Of a stretch of 64,000 nucleotides of DNA, positions 26,355 to 35,887 are shown one piece after another; the first letter of the stretch is position 1, and each line of letters starts with the position of its first letter. Location of the stretch: positions 1 through 64,000 of the forward strand of contig JAICXB010000009.1 of the NCBI GenBank assembly GCA_025980765.1. The letters run 5' to 3'. Under the pieces are notes generated by a model. That model searched no databases. It saw nothing but the letters and a program-made list of their open reading frames with translations, and was not told the DNA's origin. The translations under genes and the position numbers were made by a program. This stretch comes from Terriglobales bacterium. Its GTDB lineage: Bacteria > Acidobacteriota > Terriglobia > Terriglobales > Acidobacteriaceae.

Positions 26355-29300
26355 ATGACCAAGAAAACGCTCCTGCGGTTTATCTCGGTCGCCTTCTGCT
26401 TCCTTCTCTTCGGGGTGGCAGTTTGTGCGGCCGATGTAACTGCGCGAATTCGAGGTACGGTTACGGATCCTAGTGGCGCCGTTCTACCGAATGTCGCCCT
26501 GACCGCGACAAATACCCAAACCGGAATAACCTACAATGCCACTTCTCAGGCCAATGGCACCTACGAATTCCTGAATTTACCCGTAGGTACTTACAACCTG
26601 TCAGCCGCTGCTCAGGGATTTCAGAAGTTCTCTGCCACAGGCATCGTTCTCAACATTGACCAGGCTTATGTTGAGCCGGTGAAGATGACGGTTGGTCAAA
26701 CCACTGAGACGGTCGAAGTTCAAGCCAACTCGGTGCAGGTGGACACCACCAACATGCAGCTCAGCAACGTGGTGGAAGCGAAGCAGATCGTGGATCTGCC
26801 GCTGATTACCCGCAACTTCACCCAGCTTGAGCTGATCCAGCCGGGCGTGCAGGCTTCCAATGACCGTTTTGGCACCTTCTCCGCAAACGGTGGGCAGACC
26901 CAGCAGTCGAGCTTCTTGATCAACGGAACCGACACTAACGACCTGCCCCTGAACACGGCGATGTACCTGCCCAGTCCCGATGCTCTCGCCGAATTCAACT
27001 TGGTCACCAGTTCATTGAATCCGGAGTACGACCGCAACTCCGGCGCCATCGTGAACGCGAGCATCAAGAATGGAACGAACTCGTTCCACGGTGACGCATT
27101 CGATTTTTACCGCGACACCTTCCTGAACACACACAACTTTTTCCAGCTGACAGCTCCTAAGTTCCACCAGAACATCTTCGGTGGCACGCTAGGCGGACCA
27201 GTTCTGAAGGACAAGGTGTTCTTCTTTGGCTCCTATCAGGGGATCCGGGCTGTACAGCCGCAGACAGTGGCCAACAATACGGTTTTCTCGGCCGCTCAAC
27301 TAAATGGACAATTCGGTGGGACGCTGTCGAAGAATGCGATTCCGGGAACTTTGCTTGGTCCGACTGGCTGCCCTGCGGGATCAACCTGGGCGTCGTGCTT
27401 CCCCGCCGGAAACGTGCCGGTATCGGCATTCAATCCGATCTCGCTGGCATTGGTGAAGCAATTCGTTCCTCTCCCAAATGCTTCCGCCAATCAATTTCTC
27501 TTCAATCCGACAACTAACACCATACAAGACCAGGGTATCGGTCGAATTGACGCCAATGTGACCTCCAAAGATCAGCTTTGGGGAGTTTTGGTATTCCAGC
27601 ATGCTCCCTCCAGCGATGTTCTCCCTTTTACCGGCGCAACCCTACCGGGATTTGGGGATACGAGCCGGCGTGAAACCCATCAGTTCACTGCCTCATGGAC
27701 TCACACTTTTAACCCGAATACGTTGAATGAATTCCGTTTGGGTTATTCGCGGTTCAACTTTGACGCAGTGGAGCCCCAGAACCCAGTTCAGCCGTCATCG
27801 GTTGGCTTCGCAATTAATCCGCAAAACAAGACAGGAGCCGGATTGCCGTTGATCAGCGTAACCGGCATGTTTAGTTTGGGATTCAGCAACAACGGGCCCC
27901 AACCTCGCAAAGACCAGACGTATCAGATCACCGACAACTTCTCGAAGATTTTAGGCAGACACTCCTTGAAGTTCGGCTACGAAGGACGTCGATTCAATGT
28001 CGACAATCCCTTCTTTGGCAACAACAACGGCAATTACGCCTTTGGCGGCACCGGCACCTTCAGCACCGGCAATGCAGGTCTCGATTTTCTACTGGGCAAT
28101 CCCGACAGCTATGGACAGGGCGCCGGTGGCATCATTAACGCCAGGGCCTACGAAAGCTACATCTACGGTCAGGATGTTTGGAAGATGCGTGACAACCTGA
28201 CCCTGACCTACGGTCTGGGTTGGCAGATCGACACTCCGTTCCACAATCGCCAATTCAATGGTCTTGCGGTCAACTGTTTCATTCCGGGACAGCAGTCGAC
28301 GGTCTTCGCGACGGCTCCTACCGGCTTCGACTTCCCTGGCGACCCCGGCTGCAATGATGCCGGCGGCGCGAAGACTGCGTGGAAGGACGTGGGACCGCGA
28401 ATTGGCTTTGCCTATTCGCCGGATCTCGGGTTCCTTTCAGGCGGCTCATCGCACAAACTCGCGATCCGCGGCGGCTATGGAATCTACTTCAACCGCTCGG
28501 AGGAAGAAACTTCACTGCAAAACCTTGGAGCACCGCCGTTCGGATTGGGATCCGCAGGAGCCAACGATTTCCCGGGCGGTACAGCTCCATCGTTTGCCAA
28601 TCCATACCAGGACATCAACACGGGAGTCGTATTCGGCAACAAGTTCCCGTTCACCTTCCCCAGTGCTGGAGCGGCAGTGGATTTCGGTCCATTTGAGCCA
28701 CTGTCTGTCAGCACTTACAGCCCACATTTCCGTATTCCATACTCGGAAAACTTCAATCTCACCGTTGAACGCGAATTGCCCAGCAGCATGGTCATGCGCC
28801 TCAGCTATGTCGGCTCACTTGGTCGTCACGAGCAGATCGACTATGAGGCCAATCCAATCAGCGCTGCGGGTCAGGCTGCTTGCCTGGCGGATCCGGTTTG
28901 CATCAAGAACAGAAACAACCAATCGGTGCTGTTCCCGACCCACACTGCATTTGCTCCGGGCGATCTGATCGCCAGCGTGGGAACGATCGATACCATTGGT
29001 TCCTCCAACTACAATGCCTTCCAAGCCAGCCTGCAGAAGGGCTTCACCCGTGGGCTGCTGTTCCAGATGAGCTACACCTATGCTCATGCTCTTGATAACG
29101 GATCGAGCTTCGAAAACTCTGGCTTTGGCGGCGCCAACCGCGGCTTCAACCAATTTGTGCCGAGTCTGAACTATGGAGATTCCGCTTTTGATGTGCGGCA
29201 CCGCCTAGTATTCAGTCCGGTTTATCAAGTCCCGAATTGGAAAGAGCTGCCGGGACTGCACTGGCTGCCGGACGTTGTCGGCAGGGGCTGGGGCATCTCC

Positions 29301-29771
29301 GGAATTGAGACTCTGGCAACGGGGTTCCCGATCGATATTCGCACGAGTTCCGGATCTCTGTCTCTGTTCTGCTCGTCAAACTTCCAGTTCTATGCCTGCC
29401 CGGATATTCCTAATCAAGTTGCTCCAATCAAGGAACTCGATCCGCGCGTGGGTAAGAACTTCTGGTTTGATCCCAGCAGCTTCTCCAAGGAAGCGATTGG
29501 CACCTTCGGTAACGTTCACCGCAATCCGCTTCATGGACCTGGAATCAACAACACCGACGTAGCTATCAGCAAGGACATCTATTGGCCGGGCAGCGAGAGC
29601 AAGTACATCGAGCTGCGGCTGGAGAGCTACAACGTGTTCAACCACACCCAGTTCTATAACCCAGCATCGCCCAACAACATCTCGAACAGCATCACCAGCG
29701 GGACGTTTGGTCGTGTGCTTTCGGCTGCACCCGGTCGGCAGTCGCAGCTAGCAATGAAAATCTACTTCTAA
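26355..29771 (+). CDS. TonB-dependent receptor with N-terminal carboxypeptidase-regulatory domain (Oar-like)
   Basis: 1138 residues from ATG 26355 (AGGAGA upstream). Signal peptide about 1-27 (ends CAADVTA), then a beta-sandwich CarboxypepD_reg domain (28-115: GTVTDPSGAVLPNVALTATN), a plug domain (about 120-240) and a long beta-barrel ending in KIYF with a C-terminal aromatic residue. These proteins take up large substrates such as glycans or peptides across the outer membrane using TonB/ExbBD energy. No TonB or sigma/anti-sigma genes are adjacent. Ligand unknown. Ends in a strong terminator. Confidence 0.92.
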   Translation: MTKKTLLRFISVAFCFLLFGVAVCAADVTARIRGTVTDPSGAVLPNVALTATNTQTGITYNATSQANGTYEFLNLPVGTYNLSAAAQGFQKFSATGIVLNIDQAYVEPVKMTVGQTTETVEVQANSVQVDTTNMQLSNVVEAKQIVDLPLITRNFTQLELIQPGVQASNDRFGTFSANGGQTQQSSFLINGTDTNDLPLNTAMYLPSPDALAEFNLVTSSLNPEYDRNSGAIVNASIKNGTNSFHGDAFDFYRDTFLNTHNFFQLTAPKFHQNIFGGTLGGPVLKDKVFFFGSYQGIRAVQPQTVANNTVFSAAQLNGQFGGTLSKNAIPGTLLGPTGCPAGSTWASCFPAGNVPVSAFNPISLALVKQFVPLPNASANQFLFNPTTNTIQDQGIGRIDANVTSKDQLWGVLVFQHAPSSDVLPFTGATLPGFGDTSRRETHQFTASWTHTFNPNTLNEFRLGYSRFNFDAVEPQNPVQPSSVGFAINPQNKTGAGLPLISVTGMFSLGFSNNGPQPRKDQTYQITDNFSKILGRHSLKFGYEGRRFNVDNPFFGNNNGNYAFGGTGTFSTGNAGLDFLLGNPDSYGQGAGGIINARAYESYIYGQDVWKMRDNLTLTYGLGWQIDTPFHNRQFNGLAVNCFIPGQQSTVFATAPTGFDFPGDPGCNDAGGAKTAWKDVGPRIGFAYSPDLGFLSGGSSHKLAIRGGYGIYFNRSEEETSLQNLGAPPFGLGSAGANDFPGGTAPSFANPYQDINTGVVFGNKFPFTFPSAGAAVDFGPFEPLSVSTYSPHFRIPYSENFNLTVERELPSSMVMRLSYVGSLGRHEQIDYEANPISAAGQAACLADPVCIKNRNNQSVLFPTHTAFAPGDLIASVGTIDTIGSSNYNAFQASLQKGFTRGLLFQMSYTYAHALDNGSSFENSGFGGANRGFNQFVPSLNYGDSAFDVRHRLVFSPVYQVPNWKELPGLHWLPDVVGRGWGISGIETLATGFPIDIRTSSGSLSLFCSSNFQFYACPDIPNQVAPIKELDPRVGKNFWFDPSSFSKEAIGTFGNVHRNPLHGPGINNTDVAISKDIYWPGSESKYIELRLESYNVFNHTQFYNPASPNNISNSITSGTFGRVLSAAPGRQSQLAMKIYF

Positions 29772-29790
29772 CCAGAAGAAGTTCTGGCAG

Positions 29791-29816
29791 GGCACCGTGC
29801 AAACGGTGCCTTTTTT
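29791..29816 (+). terminator. Rho-independent terminator after the TonB-dependent receptor
   Basis: GGCACCGT and ACGGTGCC form a perfect 8-bp stem with a GCAA loop, followed by six T. It starts 20 bases after the receptor stop. The clearest terminator in the window. Confidence 0.93.
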
Positions 29817-29830
29817 CTGCTCGATTGGGG

Positions 29831-30187
29831 CTACACTTCCAACAGCTCTTGGAGGGAGAACTCGCTGGTCGGACTTTCGGAGAGAAATGAGTGAATCATG
29901 AGGTCGGCTTTGAACATCGGCCTTGAACCCGCTTGAGATTTGGCACAGAATCGAGCCTGAATTCCGCGCGCCCACGTGAACTTTAAGATCGTCGGCAAAA
30001 ATTCATTCAGGTGATCGCGAGCGGCAGCGGGATTCGGACGCTTACCCGGCTGCGCAAGAACTACGGCCCAGGTCGGTGGCGAAAAATGAAAGGTATTACA
30101 GTCGTTCAATTCAGAGCGGCCAAAAAGGAAAGTCGAGCTACATTGGTATGAAGCGCATGGCATCGGCAAAAAAGAATTCAAGATCAA
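29831..30187 (-). CDS. Possible hypothetical protein, weak support
   Basis: An open frame of 118 codons. The C-terminal part (FLPTILKFTWARGIQARFC then SEFSLQELLEV) looks protein-like, but the N-terminal part overlaps the start of the plus-strand gene at 30148 and codon use is weak. Could be a relic or chance. Otherwise 29817-30147 holds nothing recognisable. Confidence 0.25.
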   Translation of the reverse strand: MILNSFLPMPCASYQCSSTFLFGRSELNDCNTFHFSPPTWAVVLAQPGKRPNPAAARDHLNEFLPTILKFTWARGIQARFCAKSQAGSRPMFKADLMIHSFLSESPTSEFSLQELLEV

Positions 30188-30429
30188 ACGGTTCCTCGAA
30201 GAAGAAGCGCAAGACTGGATCTGAGTTCGCGGTCTGTATAGGAAATTCGAAATATCCGGCCTCCCTTGAGCTGCGAAAAATTTATCGCGTTCTTCCCGAC
30301 GACCTCGCTGCTGTCGAGGGTCTGCTCAGGGTCATCGACGAATCGGGAGAGGACTACCTCTATCCCGAGGATTACTTCCTCTCCATTCAACTGCCCAATC
30401 CGCTCGAAAAGGCAGTGCTGGCATCGTAA
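30148..30429 (+). CDS. Small conserved-type hypothetical protein
   Basis: 93 residues from ATG 30148; ATG 30157 and an upstream GTG at 30076 are alternatives. Basic Ser/Lys-rich N-terminus, then a compact domain EFAVCIGNSKYPASLELRKI, YRVLPDDLAAVEGLLRVIDE, SGEDYLYPEDYFLSIQLP. The last part matches, from memory, a widespread short family of unknown function with the same LYP.DYF pattern. Soluble. No operon partner. Confidence 0.65.
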   Translation: MKRMASAKKNSRSNGSSKKKRKTGSEFAVCIGNSKYPASLELRKIYRVLPDDLAAVEGLLRVIDESGEDYLYPEDYFLSIQLPNPLEKAVLAS

Positions 30430-30485
30430 GCCACGGCTAGTTGCAGCACTTTTCTGGGCCACACCAAAGCTGAATCTGCTCTGAA

Positions 30486-31229
30486 TTAAATCCCGAACAG
30501 CGGGAAGTGGCTAGCGGCCGCCATGAAGAAGATGATGACCAATGTCAGATAGAAGCTGAATCTCGCGGTCAGTGCCGATTGTCGGGCCAGCGTGGGTGTT
30601 GCTGAAGGCATTGCGGCGCCGGTTGCGATTGCCGCTTCCATTGCGCGCAGGATCTTCTTGTTCACGCGCCAGACTATGCCCCACACGTTCAGCAGCAGGA
30701 AGAAGCCCATCCCGCCGCCGATCCCGATGCACAGCGCGCGATTGCTCTCCCATCCATGAGAGTTCAGGACCAGAAATATCCAGCTTGCCAGCGCGACTAC
30801 CACGGCCGCACCCACATAGACCAGCGGAGCCTTGCCCGTGCGCAGCAAGCCGTAGAAGATCCCCCAGGCCACGATCCAGATCACAAAAAAACTGGCCCAG
30901 TAAGTGCCTTGATGTGCGTTGCCGTTGTGTGCGTCTGCAGTCACGATGTTGCCGAGATAGGCGAGTCCGGAGAGCACCGTCACCAGCGATGCCCAGCGAA
31001 ACCAATTCAGCGCGGGCCACATCAGGGGCGGTAGAATCCGCATGCGAGTGGGGACATCAAGTGTGCCCGCAAATGGAGAGCTGACCAGATTGAAAAAGTA
31101 GAGAAAGCCGATCCACAAAATAGCGCTCACGATGTGCAGCCATCGCCACAGCATCTCCACATTGACCAGACTTGTTTCGGGCCAATGGACGAGAGGTGCG
31201 GCAGCGACAGCCAAATCCACTACTGCCAC
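30486..31229 (-). CDS. Urate-hydroxylase (PuuD)-like membrane protein, short form
   Basis: 247 residues with about seven hydrophobic spans; the first, LHIVSAILWIGFLYFFNLV, is the hallmark of the PuuD membrane domain. Full-length PuuD enzymes carry a C-terminal cytochrome c domain; none is present here, so this is the membrane part only and urate oxidation is not assured. The GTG start at 31229 overlaps a 43-residue ORF on the same strand. No purine-catabolism genes are nearby. Confidence 0.75.
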   Translation of the reverse strand: MAVVDLAVAAAPLVHWPETSLVNVEMLWRWLHIVSAILWIGFLYFFNLVSSPFAGTLDVPTRMRILPPLMWPALNWFRWASLVTVLSGLAYLGNIVTADAHNGNAHQGTYWASFFVIWIVAWGIFYGLLRTGKAPLVYVGAAVVVALASWIFLVLNSHGWESNRALCIGIGGGMGFFLLLNVWGIVWRVNKKILRAMEAAIATGAAMPSATPTLARQSALTARFSFYLTLVIIFFMAAASHFPLFGI

Positions 31230-31351
31230 ACCATGTAGCCGACTCCGGCGAGCAGGACGGCCAGCGTGAGAGCGATGGCAATCGAGATCAGCAGCGTGAA
31301 AGCGAATTCGAAGCGGGCGGCATTGGACCGCTCAGTATTTGCATTGCTCAT
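31220..31351 (-). CDS. 43-residue single-span membrane protein
   Basis: Short frame MSNANTERSNAARFEFAFTL followed by a strongly hydrophobic segment LISIAIALTLAVLLAGVGYM and VWQ. It ends 10 bases inside the start of the PuuD-like gene (shared GTGGCAGTAG), implying translational coupling. Probably a small subunit or assembly factor of that membrane protein; inferred from overlap only. No clear ribosome site ahead of ATG 31351. Confidence 0.55.
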   Translation of the reverse strand: MSNANTERSNAARFEFAFTLLISIAIALTLAVLLAGVGYMVWQ

Positions 31352-31515
31352 GGTCAATAAATCTATTGCGAATGGCTCTCAACCGCAAGTATGAACACGC
31401 ATATCGCAATGGGTTACACTCGATGGTTCACGGAACGGCCTGTGTAACATCTGCCGCGCATGAGCAGATAAGACAGAATCACCTGCGGTCGCGGGGTGTT
31501 TTTCATGGAGGGAAT

Positions 31516-33879
31516 TTGTTCTCATTCAAATCGCCGGTTTTAGTTGCTGTCTTGACCTTCGCTTGCGCCGCCACCGCGCGGCCCGCTACTTCAGGGCTTG
31601 CTGCAGACCCAACTGCACGGCCCGCTACCGCAGGCCGTTCCGCGAACTCTGTCCAAGCACCTGCGGCCAGCAACAGCTCTAAGCCGATGATCGGCTATAC
31701 CGCTTACGATTCCCGTACCGAGACCGAATGGGAACAAAAGTTTCGTGCGCTGCCCGTGCCCGAGAACATGCGCGAGAATATGCGCCGGCTTAGCGCCTTT
31801 CCCCACAATGTTGGCTCCGCTTACGACAAGGACAACGCCGAATGGATGCTGGCAAAATTCAAAGAGTGGGGATTTGACGCGCAGATCGAAACTTTCGACG
31901 TCCTCTTTCCTACGCCAAAGCAGCGGATGGTGGAGCTGATCGCCCCCACGAAATATCAGGCCACACTTCAGGAGCCGCCAGTCGCCGGCGATCCGACCTC
32001 GGGTCAAACCAATCTGCAATTGCCAACTTATAACGCCTACTCGGCCGATGGAGATGTGACCGGCCCGCTGGTGTACGTCAATTACGGCATGCGCGACGAT
32101 TACGAGGAACTCGATCGCCTGGGCGTCTCGGTCAAAGGTGCGATCGTTATAGCGCGCTATGGCGGAGGCTGGCGCGGTATCAAGCCGAAAGTGGCATATG
32201 AACATGGCGCAGTGGGCTGCATCATCTACTCCGATCCGGCTGACGATGGATATGATCGCGGCGACGTCTTTCCGAAGGGCGCATATCGTCCGAAAGACGC
32301 TGTCCAGCGCGGCAGCGTAGAAGATACTGATTATCCCGGCGACCCGCTCACGCCCGGCGTAGGCGCCACGAAGGACGCGAAGCGCCTGCCGATCAGCGAG
32401 TCGAAGGTCATTGAGAAAATTCCGGTAATTCCCATTTCGTATGCAGACGCACAGCCGCTGCTCGCCGCAATTACCGGCCGCACCGCTCCGGCAAAGTGGG
32501 TGGGCGGGCTGCCCATCACGTACCACGTGGGTCCGGGCGCCGCGCAGGTGCATCTGGTGATGAAGTCAAATTGGGACTTGAAAACGATCTACGACGTGAT
32601 CGCCCGCATTCCCGGCTCGATCTATCCCGATGAATGGGTCATTCGCGGAAATCATCACGATGCCTGGGTGAATGGCGCCGACGATCCCGTTTCGGGAGCC
32701 TCGGCGTTGCTGGAAGAAGCGCGTTCTCTCGGCGAATTGATGAAGCAGGGATGGAAGCCCAAGCGCACCATCATTTACTGCGCCTGGGACGGCGAAGAGC
32801 CCGGCCTGCTAGGCTCAACCGAATGGGTGGAAACGCACATGCCGGAGCTCGAGCAGCATGCGGTGACATATATCAATTCCGACAGCAACGGCCGCGGATA
32901 CCTTTTCGCCTCCGGCGATCATCGTCTGGAGCGGTTTATCAACGATGTCGCCAAAGATATCCAGGACCCGGAAAAACAAATCTCCGTTTGGCAGCGGTCG
33001 CGGGACCAGCGCCTCGTGCGCGCCAGCGCCGCCGATGATCGCAGCGAACTTCGCCATCGTCCCGACCTGCGCATCGGCGCGCTCGGCGATGGATCAGACT
33101 ATGCTCCGTTTCTTGATCATGCTGGAATTGCCGCACTGAATTTGGGCTTTGGCGGAGAGAGCGGCGGAGGCGTTTATCACTCCGTCTACGACGATTTCTA
33201 CTGGTACACGCATTTTGGAGATACCAAATTTGTCTATGAACGCGCGCTTGCGCAACTGGTTGGCACGGCGGTGATGCGTATGAGCGACGCCGATCTCATC
33301 CCGCTCAGCTTCGGCGACGCCGCCGACACGATCGCAAAGTACGTGAAGGAACTAGAGTCGCTGCTGAAAACCGAGCAGGAGAAAACTAAAGAAACGGACC
33401 AGGAGCTGGAGGAAGGCGTATTTGAAGCCACATCCGATCCTGAGCGAGCGACGGTCCCTCCGAAGCGCGAAGACTATCCGCCGTTCATGAACTTCGCTCC
33501 GCTGGAAAACGGCAGCGCCGCGCTCACGCGCAGCTCGGACCATTTCGAGAAGGCGCTGGCGAAAGCCCAGGAGCACGGCGGGAATGCGTACTCGAACAAA
33601 GCCGTGCAGGAACTGAATCAGAAATTGATTCAGAGCGAACGAGGATATCTAACCGAAGCAGGTCTTCCCGAGCGGCCCTGGTTCAAGAATCAGATTTACG
33701 CGCCCGGCGCCTACACCGGCTACGGCGTAAAAACCATTCCCGCAGTCCGCGAAGCCATTGAAGAAAGAAAATGGATGCAGGCCGAAACCGGGGCTGAAGT
33801 GGTGGGCAAAGTCCTGGAACACGAGGCCACCATGATCGAAGATGCAGCCAAACAGTTGGAATCGATGGAAAGCAAATAG
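31516..33879 (+). CDS. M28 metallopeptidase, glutamate carboxypeptidase II / transferrin-receptor-like
   Basis: 787 residues from TTG 31516, chosen because GGAGGG lies 4 bases upstream and a signal peptide (FSFKSPVLVAVLTFACAA) follows directly. Domains in PSMA order: PA-type insert domain (GPLVYVNYGMRDDYEEL and VKGAIVIARYGGG), M28 catalytic domain with zinc ligands in NHHDAW (His381), the bridging Asp in ADDPVSG, the Glu pair in DGEEPG (427-428), Asp in NSDSNGRG and His in VYHSVYDD, then a C-terminal helical dimerisation domain. The dinuclear zinc site is complete. Expected to trim peptides outside the cytoplasm; specificity unknown. Confidence 0.92.
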   Translation: MFSFKSPVLVAVLTFACAATARPATSGLAADPTARPATAGRSANSVQAPAASNSSKPMIGYTAYDSRTETEWEQKFRALPVPENMRENMRRLSAFPHNVGSAYDKDNAEWMLAKFKEWGFDAQIETFDVLFPTPKQRMVELIAPTKYQATLQEPPVAGDPTSGQTNLQLPTYNAYSADGDVTGPLVYVNYGMRDDYEELDRLGVSVKGAIVIARYGGGWRGIKPKVAYEHGAVGCIIYSDPADDGYDRGDVFPKGAYRPKDAVQRGSVEDTDYPGDPLTPGVGATKDAKRLPISESKVIEKIPVIPISYADAQPLLAAITGRTAPAKWVGGLPITYHVGPGAAQVHLVMKSNWDLKTIYDVIARIPGSIYPDEWVIRGNHHDAWVNGADDPVSGASALLEEARSLGELMKQGWKPKRTIIYCAWDGEEPGLLGSTEWVETHMPELEQHAVTYINSDSNGRGYLFASGDHRLERFINDVAKDIQDPEKQISVWQRSRDQRLVRASAADDRSELRHRPDLRIGALGDGSDYAPFLDHAGIAALNLGFGGESGGGVYHSVYDDFYWYTHFGDTKFVYERALAQLVGTAVMRMSDADLIPLSFGDAADTIAKYVKELESLLKTEQEKTKETDQELEEGVFEATSDPERATVPPKREDYPPFMNFAPLENGSAALTRSSDHFEKALAKAQEHGGNAYSNKAVQELNQKLIQSERGYLTEAGLPERPWFKNQIYAPGAYTGYGVKTIPAVREAIEERKWMQAETGAEVVGKVLEHEATMIEDAAKQLESMESK

Positions 33880-33886
33880 TGTTTGC

Positions 33887-34078
33887 TCACTGCGCAGCGA
33901 CTTCGACCTTGTACTCGCCTGCTCCGTGAACCTGAAGCAGCGTTCCCTTATGTCTGGAGATGACGGCCTCCGGAGTGAGCCGAATGGTTATCGAGGTGGC
34001 CTCTTCGGAAAGCTCGATTGGTTCGGGTTGGAAGTTATCTTCCGTAAGCTCCTGCTCACTGAAGTACCCAGGCTTCAC
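33887..34078 (-). CDS. Small hypothetical protein, possibly the 3' part of a frameshifted secreted protein
   Basis: From GTG 34078 it encodes 63 residues (VKPGYFSEQELTEDNFQPEP onward), strand-rich and coding-like. The same frame stays open upstream without a start (SRYQSRPVEAVNHVLSGV), while another frame upstream (ATG 34233 or 34227) encodes a signal-peptide-like MRRFSGWGTLFRISVLLFSA. Joining them needs one frame change near 34140. So this is either a stand-alone short gene or the remains of a roughly 110-residue exported protein. Confidence 0.45.
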   Translation of the reverse strand: MKPGYFSEQELTEDNFQPEPIELSEEATSITIRLTPEAVISRHKGTLLQVHGAGEYKVEVAAQ

Positions 34079-34295
34079 TACGCCACTGAGAACGTGATTG
34101 ACAGCTTCGACCGGCCGCGATTGATAACGGGAGAGAGTTGAGGAAACGCAACAGCGCAGAAGCCCGCAGCAGAGAACAATAGGACGCTTATGCGGAAGAG
34201 CGTCCCCCAGCCAGAGAAGCGCCGCATCCGCATTAAGCTAGTCCAGAGTTGTTGAAGAATGCAAACTGTGCCGGATTTCAAAACCCGGAGCAGTT

Positions 34296-34655
34296 CTACC
34301 AGCGATTGCCGCGATCGCCACGATCGCCGCCTCGACCACCGCCGCGTCCGCCACCGTAGCCGCCCTGTTTGTGGCCGCCGCGACCGCCGCCGCCACCCGG
34401 GCCACGCTCTTCTCGCGGACGCGCTTCATTCACCGCTACTGGGCGGTTTCCAATCTTCTTGCCGTTCAAAGAGGAGATGGCCTGCTGAGCTGCCTGCTCA
34501 TCCGCCATCTCGACAAAGCCGAAGCCTCGAGGTTGACCGGTGAACTTATCGCGCATAATGGTGACGCGTTCTACTGCTCCGAATTGCGCGAATTCGGTCT
34601 GCAGTTGTTCTTCCGAAACGTTGAAGTCGAGATTACCTACGAAGATGTTTCTCAC
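34296..34655 (-). CDS. RRM-type RNA-binding protein with Gly/Arg-rich tail
   Basis: 119 residues. A single RRM (1-80) with RNP2 IFVGNL and RNP1 RGFGFVEM, followed by an RGG-type tail rich in Gly and Arg (85-119). Such proteins bind single-stranded RNA and act in RNA stability or cold adaptation in several phyla. GTG start at 34655 with AGGAAG about 8 bases upstream. The RNP aromatic residues are intact, unlike in the relic at 22.46 kb. Confidence 0.92.
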   Translation of the reverse strand: MRNIFVGNLDFNVSEEQLQTEFAQFGAVERVTIMRDKFTGQPRGFGFVEMADEQAAQQAISSLNGKKIGNRPVAVNEARPREERGPGGGGGRGGHKQGGYGGGRGGGRGGDRGDRGNRW

Positions 34656-34795
34656 CGAAGCTTCCTAGCCTTCCTGTCTCGAGCAGGAAGTAAGCAACCT
34701 GCTCCTGCTGAGCATCCAGATATGGTACTCCCAGCCCTGAATTTGGGCTAATCTCAACTCTTGAGAAGTGATCTCTCAGTCCAATCCCAAGGACC

Positions 34796-35887
34796 TCAAC
34801 TGAATAGTTCGGGCAGGGCAAGGCGCAATTGCTCCAGGCTGTCGCGCACGTCTTCGGTTGCGCCTCCTACGCCGATTCTTATCCGCTCTGGATCTTCGAA
34901 AAAATGTCCTGGGACGACGCTGATCTCGTATTCGCGTTTGAGCCGCTCGCAGAATTTTTCGACGTTTCCGCTTCGCAGTCGGGGAAAAACCACGGTTCCG
35001 TGCTCCGGCCAAAAATATTCAAGCGCCGATTGCGATTCCAGGACCTCTCGCAACAGCCGGCGATTTTGGTTGAGGACAGATTTCTGCTTTGCCGCAATCT
35101 CGTCGAGTTTGCTGAACGCAATCACGCTCAACAATTCGGCAGGATAGACAGCGGTCGCGCCGTGCAGATCGTTGATGTGCCACATGCGTTCCGCCACTTC
35201 CGGCGAGGCGAGCGCCCAGCCGCAGCGGAGGCCGCTCAATCCATAAGCCTTGGTCAGGCTGTTCGTGCTGATGAAGGCATCTGGAGCAACGTGAACTGCG
35301 CTCTGCGGCTGCGATTGCCAGAGCATCTCCAGGTAAACCTCATCGACCAGCACGCGTGCGCCGACTGATCCGGCGATGCGGCCAATCTCCTGCAGCGTGT
35401 CGTTCGCTAGCAAAGCACTGCTGGGATTGTGGAGATTGCACAGCACGATCAGTTTTGTCCTATCCGAGACACTTCGCTTTAAGTCCTCTAGATCGACCTG
35501 AAAGTCCCGGGCCGCCGGGCGCTGGAATCGCCGTACCGTCAGCCCTAAATATCGGGCGGTATCGAGCAACAGCCCATATGTGGGCTGCTCGATCAACACT
35601 TCGTCTCCTGGATCCGCGCATGCCGCCATCGCGAGATAGTTCGCCATCGACGTTCCCGCAGCCGTGACCACGCACTCTTCCGCCACTCGGTATCTATGCG
35701 CGATCGCCTGCTTCAGCGGCTCATATCCATAGTTGTCCGGACCATTGATTTCGAGTTGCTCGATTCCAACGCCGAGCTCCCTTAATGGGAATGCCGCCAT
35801 GCCGCTGCTCGCGAGATTGAATCTCGCGCCAGAGCGTAACTTTGCGAACTCCATGTAGGCCGAGCGACTCTGTGTTCTGTTGGTCAT
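34796..35887 (-). CDS. PLP-dependent class I aminotransferase
   Basis: 363 residues. Fold-type I motifs: YGYEPLKQAIAHRY, the Asn in LCNLHNPSS, the pyridine-binding Asp in VLVDEVY and the Schiff-base Lys in SLTKAYGLSGLRCGW. ATG 35887 overlaps the stop of the upstream permease gene (ATGA), so the two are translationally coupled. Likely transaminates an amino acid imported by that permease; substrate unknown. Confidence 0.88.
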   Translation of the reverse strand: MTNRTQSRSAYMEFAKLRSGARFNLASSGMAAFPLRELGVGIEQLEINGPDNYGYEPLKQAIAHRYRVAEECVVTAAGTSMANYLAMAACADPGDEVLIEQPTYGLLLDTARYLGLTVRRFQRPAARDFQVDLEDLKRSVSDRTKLIVLCNLHNPSSALLANDTLQEIGRIAGSVGARVLVDEVYLEMLWQSQPQSAVHVAPDAFISTNSLTKAYGLSGLRCGWALASPEVAERMWHINDLHGATAVYPAELLSVIAFSKLDEIAAKQKSVLNQNRRLLREVLESQSALEYFWPEHGTVVFPRLRSGNVEKFCERLKREYEISVVPGHFFEDPERIRIGVGGATEDVRDSLEQLRLALPELFS

